Assembly: GCA_002286715.1 (NCBI GenBank)
Contig: NSJX01000161.1
Span: 1-19,150 of the forward strand
Reading direction: 5' to 3'
DNA length: 19,150 nt
From: Dentipellis sp. KUC8613
Taxonomy: Eukaryota; Basidiomycota; Agaricomycetes; Russulales; Hericiaceae
The notes under the pieces were generated by a model. That model was not told the origin of the DNA and ran no database searches. It worked only from the letters and a program-made list of their open reading frames with translations. Below are positions 1 to 10,359 of this stretch, piece by piece. Both the position numbers and the translations under genes were made by a program. Numbering within the stretch: position 1 is the stretch's first letter; each line of letters opens with the position of its first letter.

Positions 1-38
1 ATCAGAACCTGCCGCTTGCCGGCCCACTCCTCACTAGT
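1..38 (+). mobile_element. Helitron-like 3' terminus, copy L1
   Basis: This is the first of four copies in the window of one short sequence ending in CTAG followed by T. It contains a small hairpin, GCCG-CTTGC-CGGC (11-23), then 10 bases, then CTAG (34-37) and T38. A short hairpin about 10 nt before a terminal CTRR, with insertion before a host T, is the known signature of Helitron 3' ends. All four copies become unrelated immediately after CTAGT, as expected for an element boundary. The element body would lie to the left, outside the window, so no 5' end (TC) or Rep/helicase gene can be seen. The hairpin stem is only 4 bp, which lowers certainty about the class. Confidence 0.5.
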
Positions 39-708
39 TTTGTATTGTAATCTAAGAACTAATAATAATGCTTTTTTCACTTGTTGATCCCAGGTAATTG
101 AATTATATCCAAGTTGGGTATCAGTAATCACTGGGGGAATGAGTTGATGTGATTCAAAATCAAATACATAACAAATTTGGGAGTATGTCAATATTTGTGC
201 AGAATATAATTTTGGTGTACATGCAAGACAATCCTACTGCTGTATTTCTGAAGCATGAATACATACACAATCAGCAGAATTGTGCTTGTTGTCTGCATGG
301 AATACAATATCACAGTGATTTTGAGCATTTTTTTAAGATAATTGAAAATATGGCTTGCATCTGCTCAAATCTCATGCAATATAAATATTCCTTGTTCATT
401 GAAAGCACTGAGGAAAGGAACCAATTTTCCAACCTGGGACATTGGGAGAACATAGCAAGACCATGAACAATGTATCTATTACTTGTTACCAAAGGACATA
501 ATAGATATATAATCAATTTCCAGCAATATCATTTTGCATCATGTAGCCTGGCAGTGAATAGTCTTTATGCCATGTGAGTACACATAGTGCAAAGGGATAA
601 GGACATAGCCTATAAGCACATTATGCAACCCCAAAATCATGCTCAGAACATAGCCTATGTCCCAAGTGTGTGCCCTTTGTGTTTGAAGTTGAGACATACC
701 CACCCTCA
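39..708. other. AT-rich, CpG-free stretch, probable transposon-derived DNA
   Basis: About 670 bp between two copies of the CTAG-ended repeat. By eye it contains no CpG dinucleotide at all, unlike the CpG-rich genes nearby. A 105-codon open frame (149-466, plus) starts with ATG, but its composition is skewed (many N, I, C, H), it shows no domain I recognise, and I do not regard it as a gene. Short repeated pieces occur, such as ACATAGCCTAT near 603 and 648. It may be the body of a non-autonomous element that ends at 752. Confidence 0.4.
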
Positions 709-753
709 AAGATGAATCAGAACCTGCCGCTTGCCGGCCCACTCCTCACTAGT
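709..753 (+). mobile_element. Helitron-like 3' terminus, copy L2
   Basis: Identical to copy L1 over positions 1-38 and, together with the inverted copy at 17109-17153, extended to about 45 bp by a shared upstream AAGATGAATCAG. The hairpin GCCG-CTTGC-CGGC lies at 726-738, CTAG at 749-752 and the host T at 753. Similarity to the other copies stops right after CTAGT(A). The hairpin retains both of its CpG sites. The sequence upstream of 709 shows no similarity to the interior of the 17109 copy, so only the terminus is shared, which is common among non-autonomous Helitrons with different cargo. Confidence 0.55.
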
Positions 754-1358
754 ACATAGAAAGGGGCTCTTTTTTATAGTAGGGCACCTTCTTCTCTCGC
801 AGCCATAGCTGAAGGGGCAGTTTCTATAGCACTCAAGCACTATCATAGCAGAAAGCTATCTATGAAGATGGATACCTTTCTATCAGCCTATTAGGGTTAT
901 CTGGACTATCAACTGCTCTATAGTAAGGTTAAATTTTTCAGATGTACTTTCAATCTAATTTGGTGGATGCAACCCAACAAACCCACTCTCAGCCAAGACC
1001 AGGAAAAGCCCCAGCAATGACAATTTGGGTAAAATGAAACAAAGGATGAATATGGGCAAACAATGATGAATATGGGATCAGAGGAATGTACAATAAAGTA
1101 GAGATTGCTAGTGGCGTTGAATTCAAATCAAGAACAGACTACGATTTAGGCGGCAAAAGATCGAGAACGGATGTTGAAGTGTACAAGATTACAAGTGGTT
1201 GTACATTGCCATAGAGATGTCCGTGAATGAGTGATACGCCGATGAGATCTCCCAAATACATATAGCTGTAGCGGGCTATACTTATATTGGTATCGCTATG
1301 CGTTTCTTGATGTTATGGTCCGAGCCACTCCCGAAGAGTCAGCAGTCGGTTCCGAGGG
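754..1358. other. Intergenic, 3' flank of the Cep57-like gene
   Basis: No convincing coding region. The first 250 bp are AT-rich with recurring TATAG/CTATAG words and look like decayed repeat DNA. From about 1100 onward base composition and CpG content return to that of the neighbouring gene, consistent with the 3' UTR of the minus-strand gene that ends at 1359. A plus-strand open frame starting at 1298 is the shadow of that gene's last exons. Confidence 0.4.
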
Positions 1359-4300
1359 CTAGCGTTGTTTGCCGGGCTTGTCAGGGACGACTGACCGCGA
1401 AACAAGTTTGTCCTCAAAGGTCAGCAAATCATAAAGAGATGCAATCTGATCACCCTGTATGGCGGAACTTGAGTACAGATTGTAGCACAGGTGAACAGTC
1501 ACCGACCTTTTGTTCTAGAACGTTGATCACTTCGCGCAGGTGTTCAGCAAGAACATTTCGTTTGATCACATTAGATGCAGGGTCCATGAGCTTGTACTGA
1601 TCAGCAAGCTCGGTGTAGATCCTATCCAACTTTATATTAGCCACCCATGAGCGAGTGAAAAAATGCTGCAGATACGCACCCTTTATAGTGCGTGAAATCG
1701 TCTTCGAGTTCTCTGAGTACCCTTACCAGGACAGTTTGAGGAGGGAGCCTGTCTCTAGATCCATCTTTGCTGAGGGTCTCAGAGTTCTCTGCCTGTGGGG
1801 TGTTGATATCCCGACCCTTTCCTTTCCCTCTTCGACGATCATCGGTCTCAGGAATATCGTCCTCATCGGATCCTTCAGCAAAGCCTTCGTCGTCGTCGTC
1901 GCCTTGTCGCATGTCATCAACGCGCGCACGTGAGTCCTGACCTCTTGATGCAGGACACCAGAGCGGCCGTTGAAGGGCGCCGGCTGTGGGTAAATCCGGC
2001 CGACGACGGCGACTGCAAAGTCTACAGGTTTTGACATTGTGCTCAGGCGCGGAGAAGAACAAGCGCTCCAAGTTTTCTCCGCGGATCTGAGGGAAGGGAG
2101 TAGAGGGAGGTTCTGGTTCCTGGACATTGGTTTGACATTGGAAAGGTTTGCTCTGCCCAATTGGTCGTAACGCATCGCAGTCAGGGTCACCTGGCACCTG
2201 AATGAGAGTCGGCGCAGGCCCACGAGGGTGTCTCACATGTTCGAGCTCCGCCGCAGAGGGACTTGAGAAATGGCGACGCGGTCGTTGGAAGGCTTTTGTT
2301 GGTGCAGGCACAGGAGACGAAGCTTGGGCACCAGCTCTGCCGTTTTCGGAAGCAGGGCGGCTAAAACTACTTCGCGACGCACTGCGGTCAGTTGCAGATA
2401 TTGAGGAAGCCAAAGGTGCGGAGTGTGTAAGCCCTGACTGAGACCCTCGATCCCGATAGCTCATTTGAGAGTCGGACAGATAGTTTGAGGGTGTTGATGT
2501 TTGTGATGTTGACCGCTCAGACCGGCGCTTCTCTATTTCAACAGAGATAAGCTCCACTTCGGCATCATTGATGAACCGGCGAGAGGTGCTGCCTACGAGT
2601 TGGGAGGTTCCCGCTGTCGCGTGGTCGGTCCGCATTGTTCGATCCCCACCTATATGACGGCTTTCAGGGAGCTCGGGGAGTAAGGAAGCAGCATCAGAAG
2701 CTAGTTCCACATCTTCTTCCGTGTCTGTAGAATCCTCCCGGTGCTGCTCTTGCCCCTTGCGTTCTATCCGCTGTTCTTGAGGTTCCTTAGCTACTTGACC
2801 ACTTCGCAGGGTTTTTTTGCGGTTGTGGGGATCAACGATAGGTTCTGTGTGGACCTGACTCCTTTCTCTCCGTTCCCTCAGACCCTCTTCGACGACACCT
2901 TTCAAAACCTCTACCTCTCCAGCCACCTTTTCGACTTCATTTCGTAGGCGGTCCACTTCGTGAACTTTCTCGCGAAGGGTATGCGAGTCGGCCTCACGCA
3001 AGGAGCGTAATTCGTCCAATAACGTTTGATGTGCCGCCAGCTCACTAGCAAGACGAGACATGTGAGTGTGAAGCGTATTGATGAGGGCCTCAAGAGCTAA
3101 TGGATATCAGCATGGTCGAGGGAATAGAACACTCCATATGGCTCACCTTTTTTCTCTTCCACCGCTTCCTTGTATCGCTGTCGATCTGCCGCATTATCCT
3201 GGGCGCCACTCCTTCCGCTTTCAAACCGAGCTGTCTCACTCTCCCCCATGTGCTTTGCGAGCGTCTCCTCGTGTCGAACCACACGCTCACGCTCGCGCAT
3301 GACTTCCTTCTTGCAGGCTTCAAGTTCGAGTTCAAGCTCTCGCATTCGACGACGCGAAGTGCCATTCTCAACGTCTAGATGAGCAAGCTTTTGTTGTACA
3401 ACCGTAAGCGTTGCAAGAAGACGTGCTGTGATATGTAAGGTATATGAATCTAGATTCTACGATTTGACATAGACCAATTTTGCCTACCTTTGCCATCCCC
3501 ATAATCATCATCGTCGTCTTTATATTCGTAGTAGTTCATACCGCCTTTGGCGGGGCTTGCGATGGCACTCGTAAGCCCTGTCACGTCAGGTAGATGGACC
3601 GGCGCAGACGAGCTATGGCATCTTGAACTAACATTCTGCTTGTCGAAGGGAGGGCGTGCATTGGATTGACCTTCATAAACATGAACTTCAAGATTTAGAA
3701 ATTGTCGCGATTAAGACGTAAACGTGCTCACCACCTGTGGTTGGCTTGAGCTTCGGGTACTCCCTGATAATGCTATGGGCCCGTGCCCCAATCTCGCCAT
3801 CCAAACTTTTCGGGCTGCAGTCCGTGTAATGTGATGGATTCCGTCTGCTTTGTTCAACTTCGATCTCGTGTGCAATTCCACGCGCAAGTTTGGTAAACTT
3901 GGAATTCGCAGTGGACGGCGTTGGCGGTCGGACGGTGATTGCTGGCTTCCTCGTACGCGGAGTTGGCTCTTCATCTTGCATTGCAGTAATCTTTGGTTTA
4001 GGGAGTGCAGGAGGTTGCTCTGGGGGGGCGCGACGGTGACGCTCCAGTCGCATGCTATTGAACTCCCTGGATCGGAGCGAGCGATTAAAAGACAATGCAG
4101 GGGAGGAAGACCGAGAGTTTGCTAATGCGACGACGGGTGATCTAGGCCGTTTAGGCGAGAAAGTGAGATGAGACAATGCGTCTGATAGCTTGGGACGAGA
4201 TGAGGGCGATGTAGAGTCTGGCGTTTCTGGCTCGGAGCCCGAACAAGACGAGCTGGAGGACTGGGAGGAGCGAGGGAGGGCTGCGCCTGAAAGCCGAGAC

Positions 4301-4940
4301 GATGGGTTGTCGATTCGCGCAGGGTTATCGACGATGACAGGGTCGAATGGAACATGACTGGACTGCAGGCGAACATGAGATACGGTTAAAAAAGTACGGA
4401 GGGAGAGAGACACACGAGATGTTCATGAGGGCGGGTATTTTCGCCTTCGAGAAGGCTGAATCTACTGTCAACATGAGCGACAAGATCCTGCAGCGGGCGA
4501 TCGGGGTCATATTCCGCCCCACTGAAACTGATGTCTCGTCGATGACCCCGCCCACCGAGACCGGCACTCAAAGTCAGTGCGCTGGCATGGTGAGCAGCTG
4601 TAGAGAAGGTCTCGCCCCCTACAAACGGAAGTATGCCGTCTTCCTCATCACCCGTACGATATGACCAGGCTTGAAGATGGCTGAGGCCTTCCTCAGATAC
4701 AAAGGAGCGCTCATCTCTTTCTACAGACTGAAAGGCTGAGAAGGATGGAACGGATCCCGAGTGATGGCGGGGGTATTCGATGGAGTAGTCGTCGTTGTCG
4801 ACGTCGGGGGCTGACGAAAGGTGAAGGGACAGATCAGTGTGCTGCAGATTGTGTTCGAGGGCGATACGAGACTGTTCTAGCTCATCGCCCAGAATATTGA
4901 TGTCGAAGCTACGCTGAGAGGAGCGAGCGGTGGAAGGCAT
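1359..4940 (-). CDS. Cep57 microtubule-binding-domain protein (spindle pole body/centrosome type)
   Basis: Seven exons joined by eye, all in frame, about 1081 residues: 4940-4416, 4362-3732, 3670-3488, 3425-3147, 3096-1680, 1621-1507, 1454-1359 (introns 50-62 bp). Domains in order: a low-complexity Ser/Pro-rich N-terminal half (about residues 1-440); an acidic patch YYEYKDDDDDYGDG; an extended coiled coil (about 447-620) with the conserved stretch ELAAHQTLLDELRSLREAD, as in Cep57 CLD2-like regions; a charged linker with a small Cys motif CRLCSRRRR near residue 895; and a C-terminal Cep57-type microtubule-binding domain (about 988-1070) containing ELEDDFTHYKGIYTELADQY and ending GDQIASLYDLLTFED. 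In fission yeast the related protein Ppc89 is a spindle pole body scaffold, so a role in microtubule organisation is inferred. The start at 4940 is the first ATG of the open frame; the frame runs on upstream to 4991 without one. BMS1 is transcribed divergently from the same 167 bp spacer. Family assignment is firm; exon 1 and the exact 3670/3732 junction (one Gly more or less) are less so. Confidence 0.85.
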
Positions 4941-5107
4941 AGGTATGAGAAGAGAAGGAGGTCGGGAAGAGTCAGATGGCCACAGTTGCACTCAACCATT
5001 ACGGTTGAACCATAGGACGCGCTCATCACGTGTCTCGTGTCCCCCTAACCCGAGTTCAAGTCCGAGTTGGCGTCCAAATTTGCTGCCACTGCTTGCACGC
5101 GAACGCC
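4941..5107. promoter_or_regulatory. Divergent promoter of the Cep57-like gene and BMS1
   Basis: Only 167 bp separate the two start codons, so both genes must share regulatory sequence. It contains an E-box TCACGTGT (5026-5033, core CACGTG), the kind of site bound by bHLH factors such as Cbf1/USF relatives, and an inverted repeat TCAACC-ATTAC-GGTTGA (4992-5008). No clear TATA box is seen. Which gene each site serves cannot be told from sequence. Confidence 0.5.
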
Positions 5108-8100
5108 ATGGACGACAGACCACACAAGGTCCACCACGCCGCACAGTCCGGCAACAAGGCAGACAAGAAGGGGAAGGGGAAGGAGGGGCAGCATGGCTTA
5201 AACGAAAAGGTATACCTGTCCCCCTCATTTTCGACCAACACACCGATCCTTTGCAGGCGTTCGCCCCGAAGTCGGGACGCAGGGCAGAGCGCCAGGGCCG
5301 CCGAGCAGCAGAGAAGGACCAGACACGTCTCCATGTTCCTCTTGTTGATCGGACTCCAGATGAACAACCTCCGCCCGTTATCGTTGCTATTGTTGGCCCC
5401 CCTGGTGTCGGCAAATCTACGCTCATAAAGAGTTTGGTACGCAGGTACACAAAACAGTCGCTCAATGAGATCAGGGGTCCCGTTACTGTCGTTAGTGGCA
5501 AGAAACGTCGCCTGACATTCATCGAATGCAACAATGACCTCAACTCCATGATAGACGTCGGTAAAGTTGCAGATCTTGTCCTGCTTATGATCGACGGGTC
5601 CTTCGGCTTCGAAATGGTGCGCTTCGCAACCGCTTCTGCTTAATCATTCTCTTACCATTGTCGAGCAGGAAACTTTCGAGTTTCTCAATGTCCTGCAGGC
5701 GCATGGTTTTCCGAAAGTAATCGGCGTTCTCAGTCACCTCGACCTTATCAAGAAGGCCACTACGCTAAAGGATACCAAGAAGGCCCTCAAGAAACGATTC
5801 TGGACTGAAATATATCAGGGCGCTAAACTTTTTTATCTATCTGGGGTGCTTCATGGACGCTATCCCGACGCGGAGATAATGAATCTCTCTCGCTTCATTG
5901 GCATCATGAAGTTCCGCCCCCTCGTGTTCCGAAATCAACATCCATATCTACTCGCCGACCGCCTGGAGGATCTGACGCCAAGGGAAGATATCCGGACATC
6001 GAAAGGCAAGTGTGACAGGACTGTGACAATCTACGGATATTTGAGGGGCACGAATCTCAGGATGGGGACGAAGGTACACATCCCGGGCGTGGGCGACTTG
6101 GACGTGAAAGACGTACAGGTGTTGGGTGACCCATGTCCTCCCCCAGACGCTGATTCTGAAAAGCGAAGGAAGCTGAGCGAGAAGAAGAAGCTCTTTGTGT
6201 ATGCTCCAATGAGCGACGTTGGCGGTGTCGTATATGACAAGGATGCCGTATGGGTGAATGTTCCAGGAAATTTTACCAGAGGGAATATGAACAGTATGTG
6301 CATATACTAGTTTTGTTTTCTCTGGTTCCAAGCATTGATGCCTTCGCGCTTAGTTTTGCCGGGAGAGGGTGAAAAAATGGTCATGGAATTACAGGATGTC
6401 GAGGAAACTCTTGAAGATGTTGTTGGGCGGAGCGCCATCAAGCTTCTCAAATCATCATCCAAGGATCTCGTCGTCGACCCTTCATCTAGCCGTTTGGCCG
6501 CGGAAGACATCGACGAGGAAGAAGCCGCATCCGAGATTGATGACGACAATCGTTCAGAGGTAACTTTCCTGTCGGACATAGAGGGTGAGGCAGACGAAGA
6601 AGAAGAACTACATCAGGGGAAGAATGTTCCTGGCGCCCGTGGTGGGGACTCTGGTCGATCGGCCTTGCGGTTAGGACGTCGCGCAGTGGACGGTTTATCC
6701 ACCATATCAGAACACCAGAAAGGGGGAATTGAATACGTCGACAGCGATTCCGACTTGGAGGGCGCGAATGGACAGGACGGGCGAATAGGATCCAGGGATG
6801 ATGCTATGAAAGATGATGATCTCGTCGTGGATCATGAGCCGCGTGGGAAGACTGGTCTTGGAGGCAAAGCAGCCCGGGTCTTTGACTTGTCAGATCGAAA
6901 ACAGCGAAGAAATTGGACGACGCTCATATATTCAAGTGCCCTTCCACCAGCACAACCATTAAAGGAGAAGATAAAGGGCGAAAAACCAAAGGGGAACCCT
7001 AGCGAAGATGAAGACGACTTTTTCACCGTAGCCAAAGGTCAGGTGGATGAGGAACGCATCGACATGTCAAAAGACCCGGCTTCGATGGAGCACTCGAAGG
7101 AATGGCAGGATGACCACATACTGGACTCTATCCGACATCTATTCATCATTGGGGAAGAAGCAAATCCCCAAGATGGCAATGAAATCGTGCAAGGGGAGGA
7201 CGGGTTTTCCCGAGGGAGCGGGGAAGGTGAATCCGAAGCCAGTGACGCAGATGCGGAACATAGCGCAGGTGTACACTTCACTGCCAGTACCAGGGCCCAG
7301 ATCCTTTCATCCAAGAAGGAAGTATTGAAACGCAAGTTCAATGAACAATATGACGATCCTGATGTTGTAAAACAAGACTTTTACAACAACAAGAAGAAAG
7401 AGATAGTGAATCAGCAGATGCTTAACCGCGCTGAGTTTGTCGGGGTCGACCCTGACACTCGTGCTCTGGTGGAAGGCTATTCACCGGGCATGTACGTGCG
7501 CATCGAAATCGCAAGTGTCCCTTGCGAAATGGTTGAACATTTCGATCCTCGGCGGCCACTCATTGTAGGGGGTTTACTTCCTGCAGAACAACAGTTCGGA
7601 TTCGTACAAGTGCGCATCAAGAGACATCGCTGGTACACGCGGACTCTCAAGACCAACGATCCACTCATACTCAGTCTGGGCTGGCGTCGTTTTCAAACTA
7701 TTCCTATCTACTCGCTGGACGACCATTCCATCCGGATGCGTATGCTCAAGTACACTCCCGAACACATGCATTGTTATGCGACGTTCTATGGTCCCATTGC
7801 ACTTCCGAACACCGGCTTCTGTGCATTCAACTCCGTCGGCACCGATACAGCCGCCTTCCGTGTGTCGGCGACAGGCGTCGTCCTAGATATTGACCGATCG
7901 GTAACGATTGTCAAGAAGCTGAAACTGACGGGTGTCCCATACAAGACCTTCAAGAATACTGTCTTCGTCAAGGATATGTTCAACAGCGCTCTGGAGGTCA
8001 CGAAGTTTGAGGGCGCGAATATCAAGACGGTCTCGGGTATTAGAGGGCAGATTAAGAAGGCACTTCCTAAGCCTGATGGAGCCTTCCGTGCTACCTTCGA

Positions 8101-8734
8101 GGACAAAGTCCTTATCAGTGGTATGTGCTTGTGTTGTATTTTCTGGATTCTATCTCATGTGCTTCCTGCAGATTTGATCTTCTTACGAGCGTGGTACTCT
8201 ATTCAGCCACGCATATTCTACAATCCAGTGACATCGTTGCTTTTGACAAACGACATGCATTGGTTGGGTATGCGCTTGACGGGGCAAGTCAGACGAGAGC
8301 AAGGCTTATCTGTGCCACAGTCGATCAACTCCATGTATAAGACGGTGGATCGTCCTGCCCGTCGCTTCAATCCGCTTAGAGTTCCTCGAAAACTACAATC
8401 AGCTTTGCCCTATGCGTCGAAGCCGAAGTTGACGAAACTGCAAAATCGGCTGACGTATATGCAAAAGCGAGCTGTTGTACTGGAGCCCTACGAAAAGAAA
8501 GCATTGGCAGTGATACAACAGATGCGGGCAATTCGCAAGGACCAGGTCACAAAGCGGCGCGAGAAACAGGAGGGGAGGAAAGAAGCGAGGAGGAAGAAGC
8601 AAGAGCAAGAAGAAGGAAGGTTAGCTGAGAAGAGGAAAGAAGAACGGAAAGAGCATATGCGATGCGCAGGCATAAAGAACAAGAGGGGAGTCGAGAAGGA
8701 GGAGGGGGAAAGTCGGAAACGTCAGAGGACGTGA
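5108..8734 (+). CDS. BMS1: Ribosome biogenesis GTPase Bms1
   Basis: Five exons, all in frame: 5108-5209, 5257-5616, 5669-6293, 6354-8120, 8172-8734; 1138 residues, close to the usual 1180-1280. Bms1 is an essential nucleolar GTPase of the SSU processome; it binds the cyclase-like protein Rcl1 and is needed for early pre-18S rRNA processing and 40S assembly. Seen here: G1 loop [10 protein letters not shown] (about residues 80-89), the Bms1-type stretch [17 protein letters not shown], the atypical G3 NDLNSMID, G4 as SHLDLIK (about 174-180), then the AARP2CN domain (from about 230, [17 protein letters not shown]), a long acidic linker, and the C-terminal RIBIOP_C/DUF663 half containing [11 protein letters not shown] and [19 protein letters not shown]. 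The tail is strongly basic and Lys/Glu-rich. The first ATG gives the usual short basic N-terminus. Introns 1-4 restore exact family continuity, for example at FGFEM|ETFEFLN. Nothing suggests damage. Confidence 0.96.
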
Positions 8735-8944
8735 TACAGTCATTCATGACCACTTGGGAGGGGCCAAATTTTGGCCGGTCCCGGAAACGGCTCTATGTAC
8801 CATATTCTCATATTTTATTTCATGGTCGTTGTTGGACTCCTCACACTGTACTTGAAGACTGCGACTACGCTAAGTCGTCTACACTATGGACTCGGACGAC
8901 GCACAAGGCCTTTCTTCCTGCTCATATTTTCCCGCTGTTTATCT
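8735..8944. other. 3' flank of BMS1
   Basis: No coding evidence. A short hydrophobic open frame (8771-8995, plus) starts soon after the BMS1 stop, but it has no recognisable domain and its second half is not membrane-like. I read it as chance sequence in the BMS1 3' UTR and spacer. Confidence 0.35.
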
Positions 8945-9662
8945 TCAGATACCATCCGTCGGGAAGCGTGTCAAGTTCATGGAGTCGGAATCTGACGATA
9001 TGATCCCAAGACGAATGCAGCTTCGGGAAGGTCGAGTTTGCTGAGGTTCGTGGGTCTCGTTCACGACGTTCAAAGCTCTCCTAATGACTGTATCGTAACG
9101 AGGGTCCGCGCGATTTTCAAACAAGTGCGGCACTGCAATCAAGTGATTCGTTGCGGAGTGCAATATGCACGCTCGCACCGTGAAAGAGCACCGTGGCCCC
9201 CATTGCCGGAAGTTCCGTGGAGATCGCGAGGGCACAAACTCAAGCTCGACATCCAGCAACGGCAAGGCATGACGAACTTATGGGTCTCCGGTAGCATTGC
9301 AACCGTGACGAGCCCTCTGTTCGTTCCCAACTTGCAATGCAGGTTGCGAATGTTACAGTCGGGCTCGTTGAGCCTATCTTGAGCCAGTTTCCCTATCCCA
9401 TCGCCTCAGGAACGGCAATTGGAGTGCAAAATGTCGATCTGGTGGTAGTAGGTTCTTGTCCTGTTCCAAATTTGCACGACCCGGAAATTTATCATTGCGC
9501 AGATTTGACTTTTCGCGACAGTTTCAGTCAGGCGTGCACAACGCTCGCCGAGTATGGGAGTGGCGACTCATAGCGTCTCTTGCGATGTTGCTGCTAGGTG
9601 TAAAGATGGAGACGACGGGCGGGAAGAAAGCTACTTTCGAGGGGGCGGACAGTGAGGCCGGT
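8945..9662 (-). pseudogene. Possible remnant of an ankyrin-repeat gene
   Basis: On the minus strand, several short pieces in different frames resemble ankyrin helices. SLHLAATSQETL (9606-9571) is followed by a TGA stop (9570-9568) and then VATPILGERCARL in the same frame. GATVLFHGASVHI (about 9201-9163) abuts, in another frame, ILHSATNHLIAVPHLFENRADPR (about 9165-9097). These fit the ankyrin pattern LHxAAxxGxxxxVxxLLxxGAxxN across frameshifts and stops. The stop at 9570 could be a deaminated CGA. No initiating exon, continuous frame or convincing intron set was found, so this is a degraded gene at best. It could also be a heavily spliced real gene whose introns I failed to resolve, or chance similarity. 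Confidence 0.3.
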
Positions 9663-10359
9663 GAGGCCTGATCATTATCTTGGTCAGCGGGTTGCAGCAA
9701 TCGCGCGCGCTGCGCCCTAGTGAGCGTCGAATATTTGGTGGTCTGCAAGCATCTTAACATGCCGAATGAGACTGATATCCTCACCACTCCGACGGCCATC
9801 CCAGAAAGCCTTGTGCGATATCGCAGCGTCCATCAAGCCACCCCCTTCTCAATCAAGCGTCGCACCTAGCCCGTAGTTGAGCCGGTGTACCACTCGTCAG
9901 ACTTATGGTTTTCATATTATTTAATCTACTTCATTTGATTTAAGGAGACATCCCGCGCGGGACAACTGGGATGAGGATTCGAAATTGCTGCTCACGAGCT
10001 ATGGTAGGACGGTTGGATTAGCATACGTTGTGGGCGGACAGTAGTTGATCTGCCGCAACAGGCTAGGGTCAACGGCCAGTTCTGACTCCGTTGCTCAGGC
10101 CTAAGTATCATATGAGCAGGCACACCACATGCCTGTTGGCGCTGACCAGGGGTCTCACTGGCACAGGCCAGCCGGAATCCGTCAGGCAGTCTCCTATCCG
10201 GTAGGCTCGCTCAGGTGGAAACAAAAGTTCCGACATAACGAAAATCCTAGCATAAGGGTATGTATGATTGTATGTACATATATGATATCTTCCGTATCCG
10301 TACAGGTATAGTTGTCTTCAGATGAGACAGATGTTCAATAACCCACTCGTTTGCTCAAG
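9663..10359. other. Intergenic, no gene seen
   Basis: About 700 bp without a supportable gene. A 91-codon minus-strand frame (9799-9524) overlaps the ankyrin-like remnant and has no domain. Small palindromes occur: CCCGCGCGGG near 9952 and a hairpin CAGGCA-7 nt-TGCCTG (10117-10135). The right end probably holds the 3' UTR of the minus-strand gene that ends at 10360. Confidence 0.4.

Noticed and set aside
149..466. 105-codon plus-strand open frame as a gene
   Set aside because: It is isolated in CpG-free AT-rich repeat DNA, has skewed amino acid composition, no recognisable domain and no flanking splice or promoter evidence.
4347..4664. Plus-strand frames opposite the Cep57-like gene, as well as the many frames antisense to BMS1, as genes
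   Set aside because: They are shadows of well-supported coding exons on the other strand.
8771..8995. Short hydrophobic plus-strand frame just after BMS1 as a membrane protein gene
   Set aside because: Only its first part is hydrophobic. It lies in the expected BMS1 3' UTR, overlaps other equally long frames, and shows no family resemblance.
9940..10140. Palindromes CCCGCGCGGG and CAGGCA/TGCCTG as a structured RNA or terminator
   Set aside because: Each is short, and no cloverleaf, snoRNA box pair or other RNA gene signature accompanies them.
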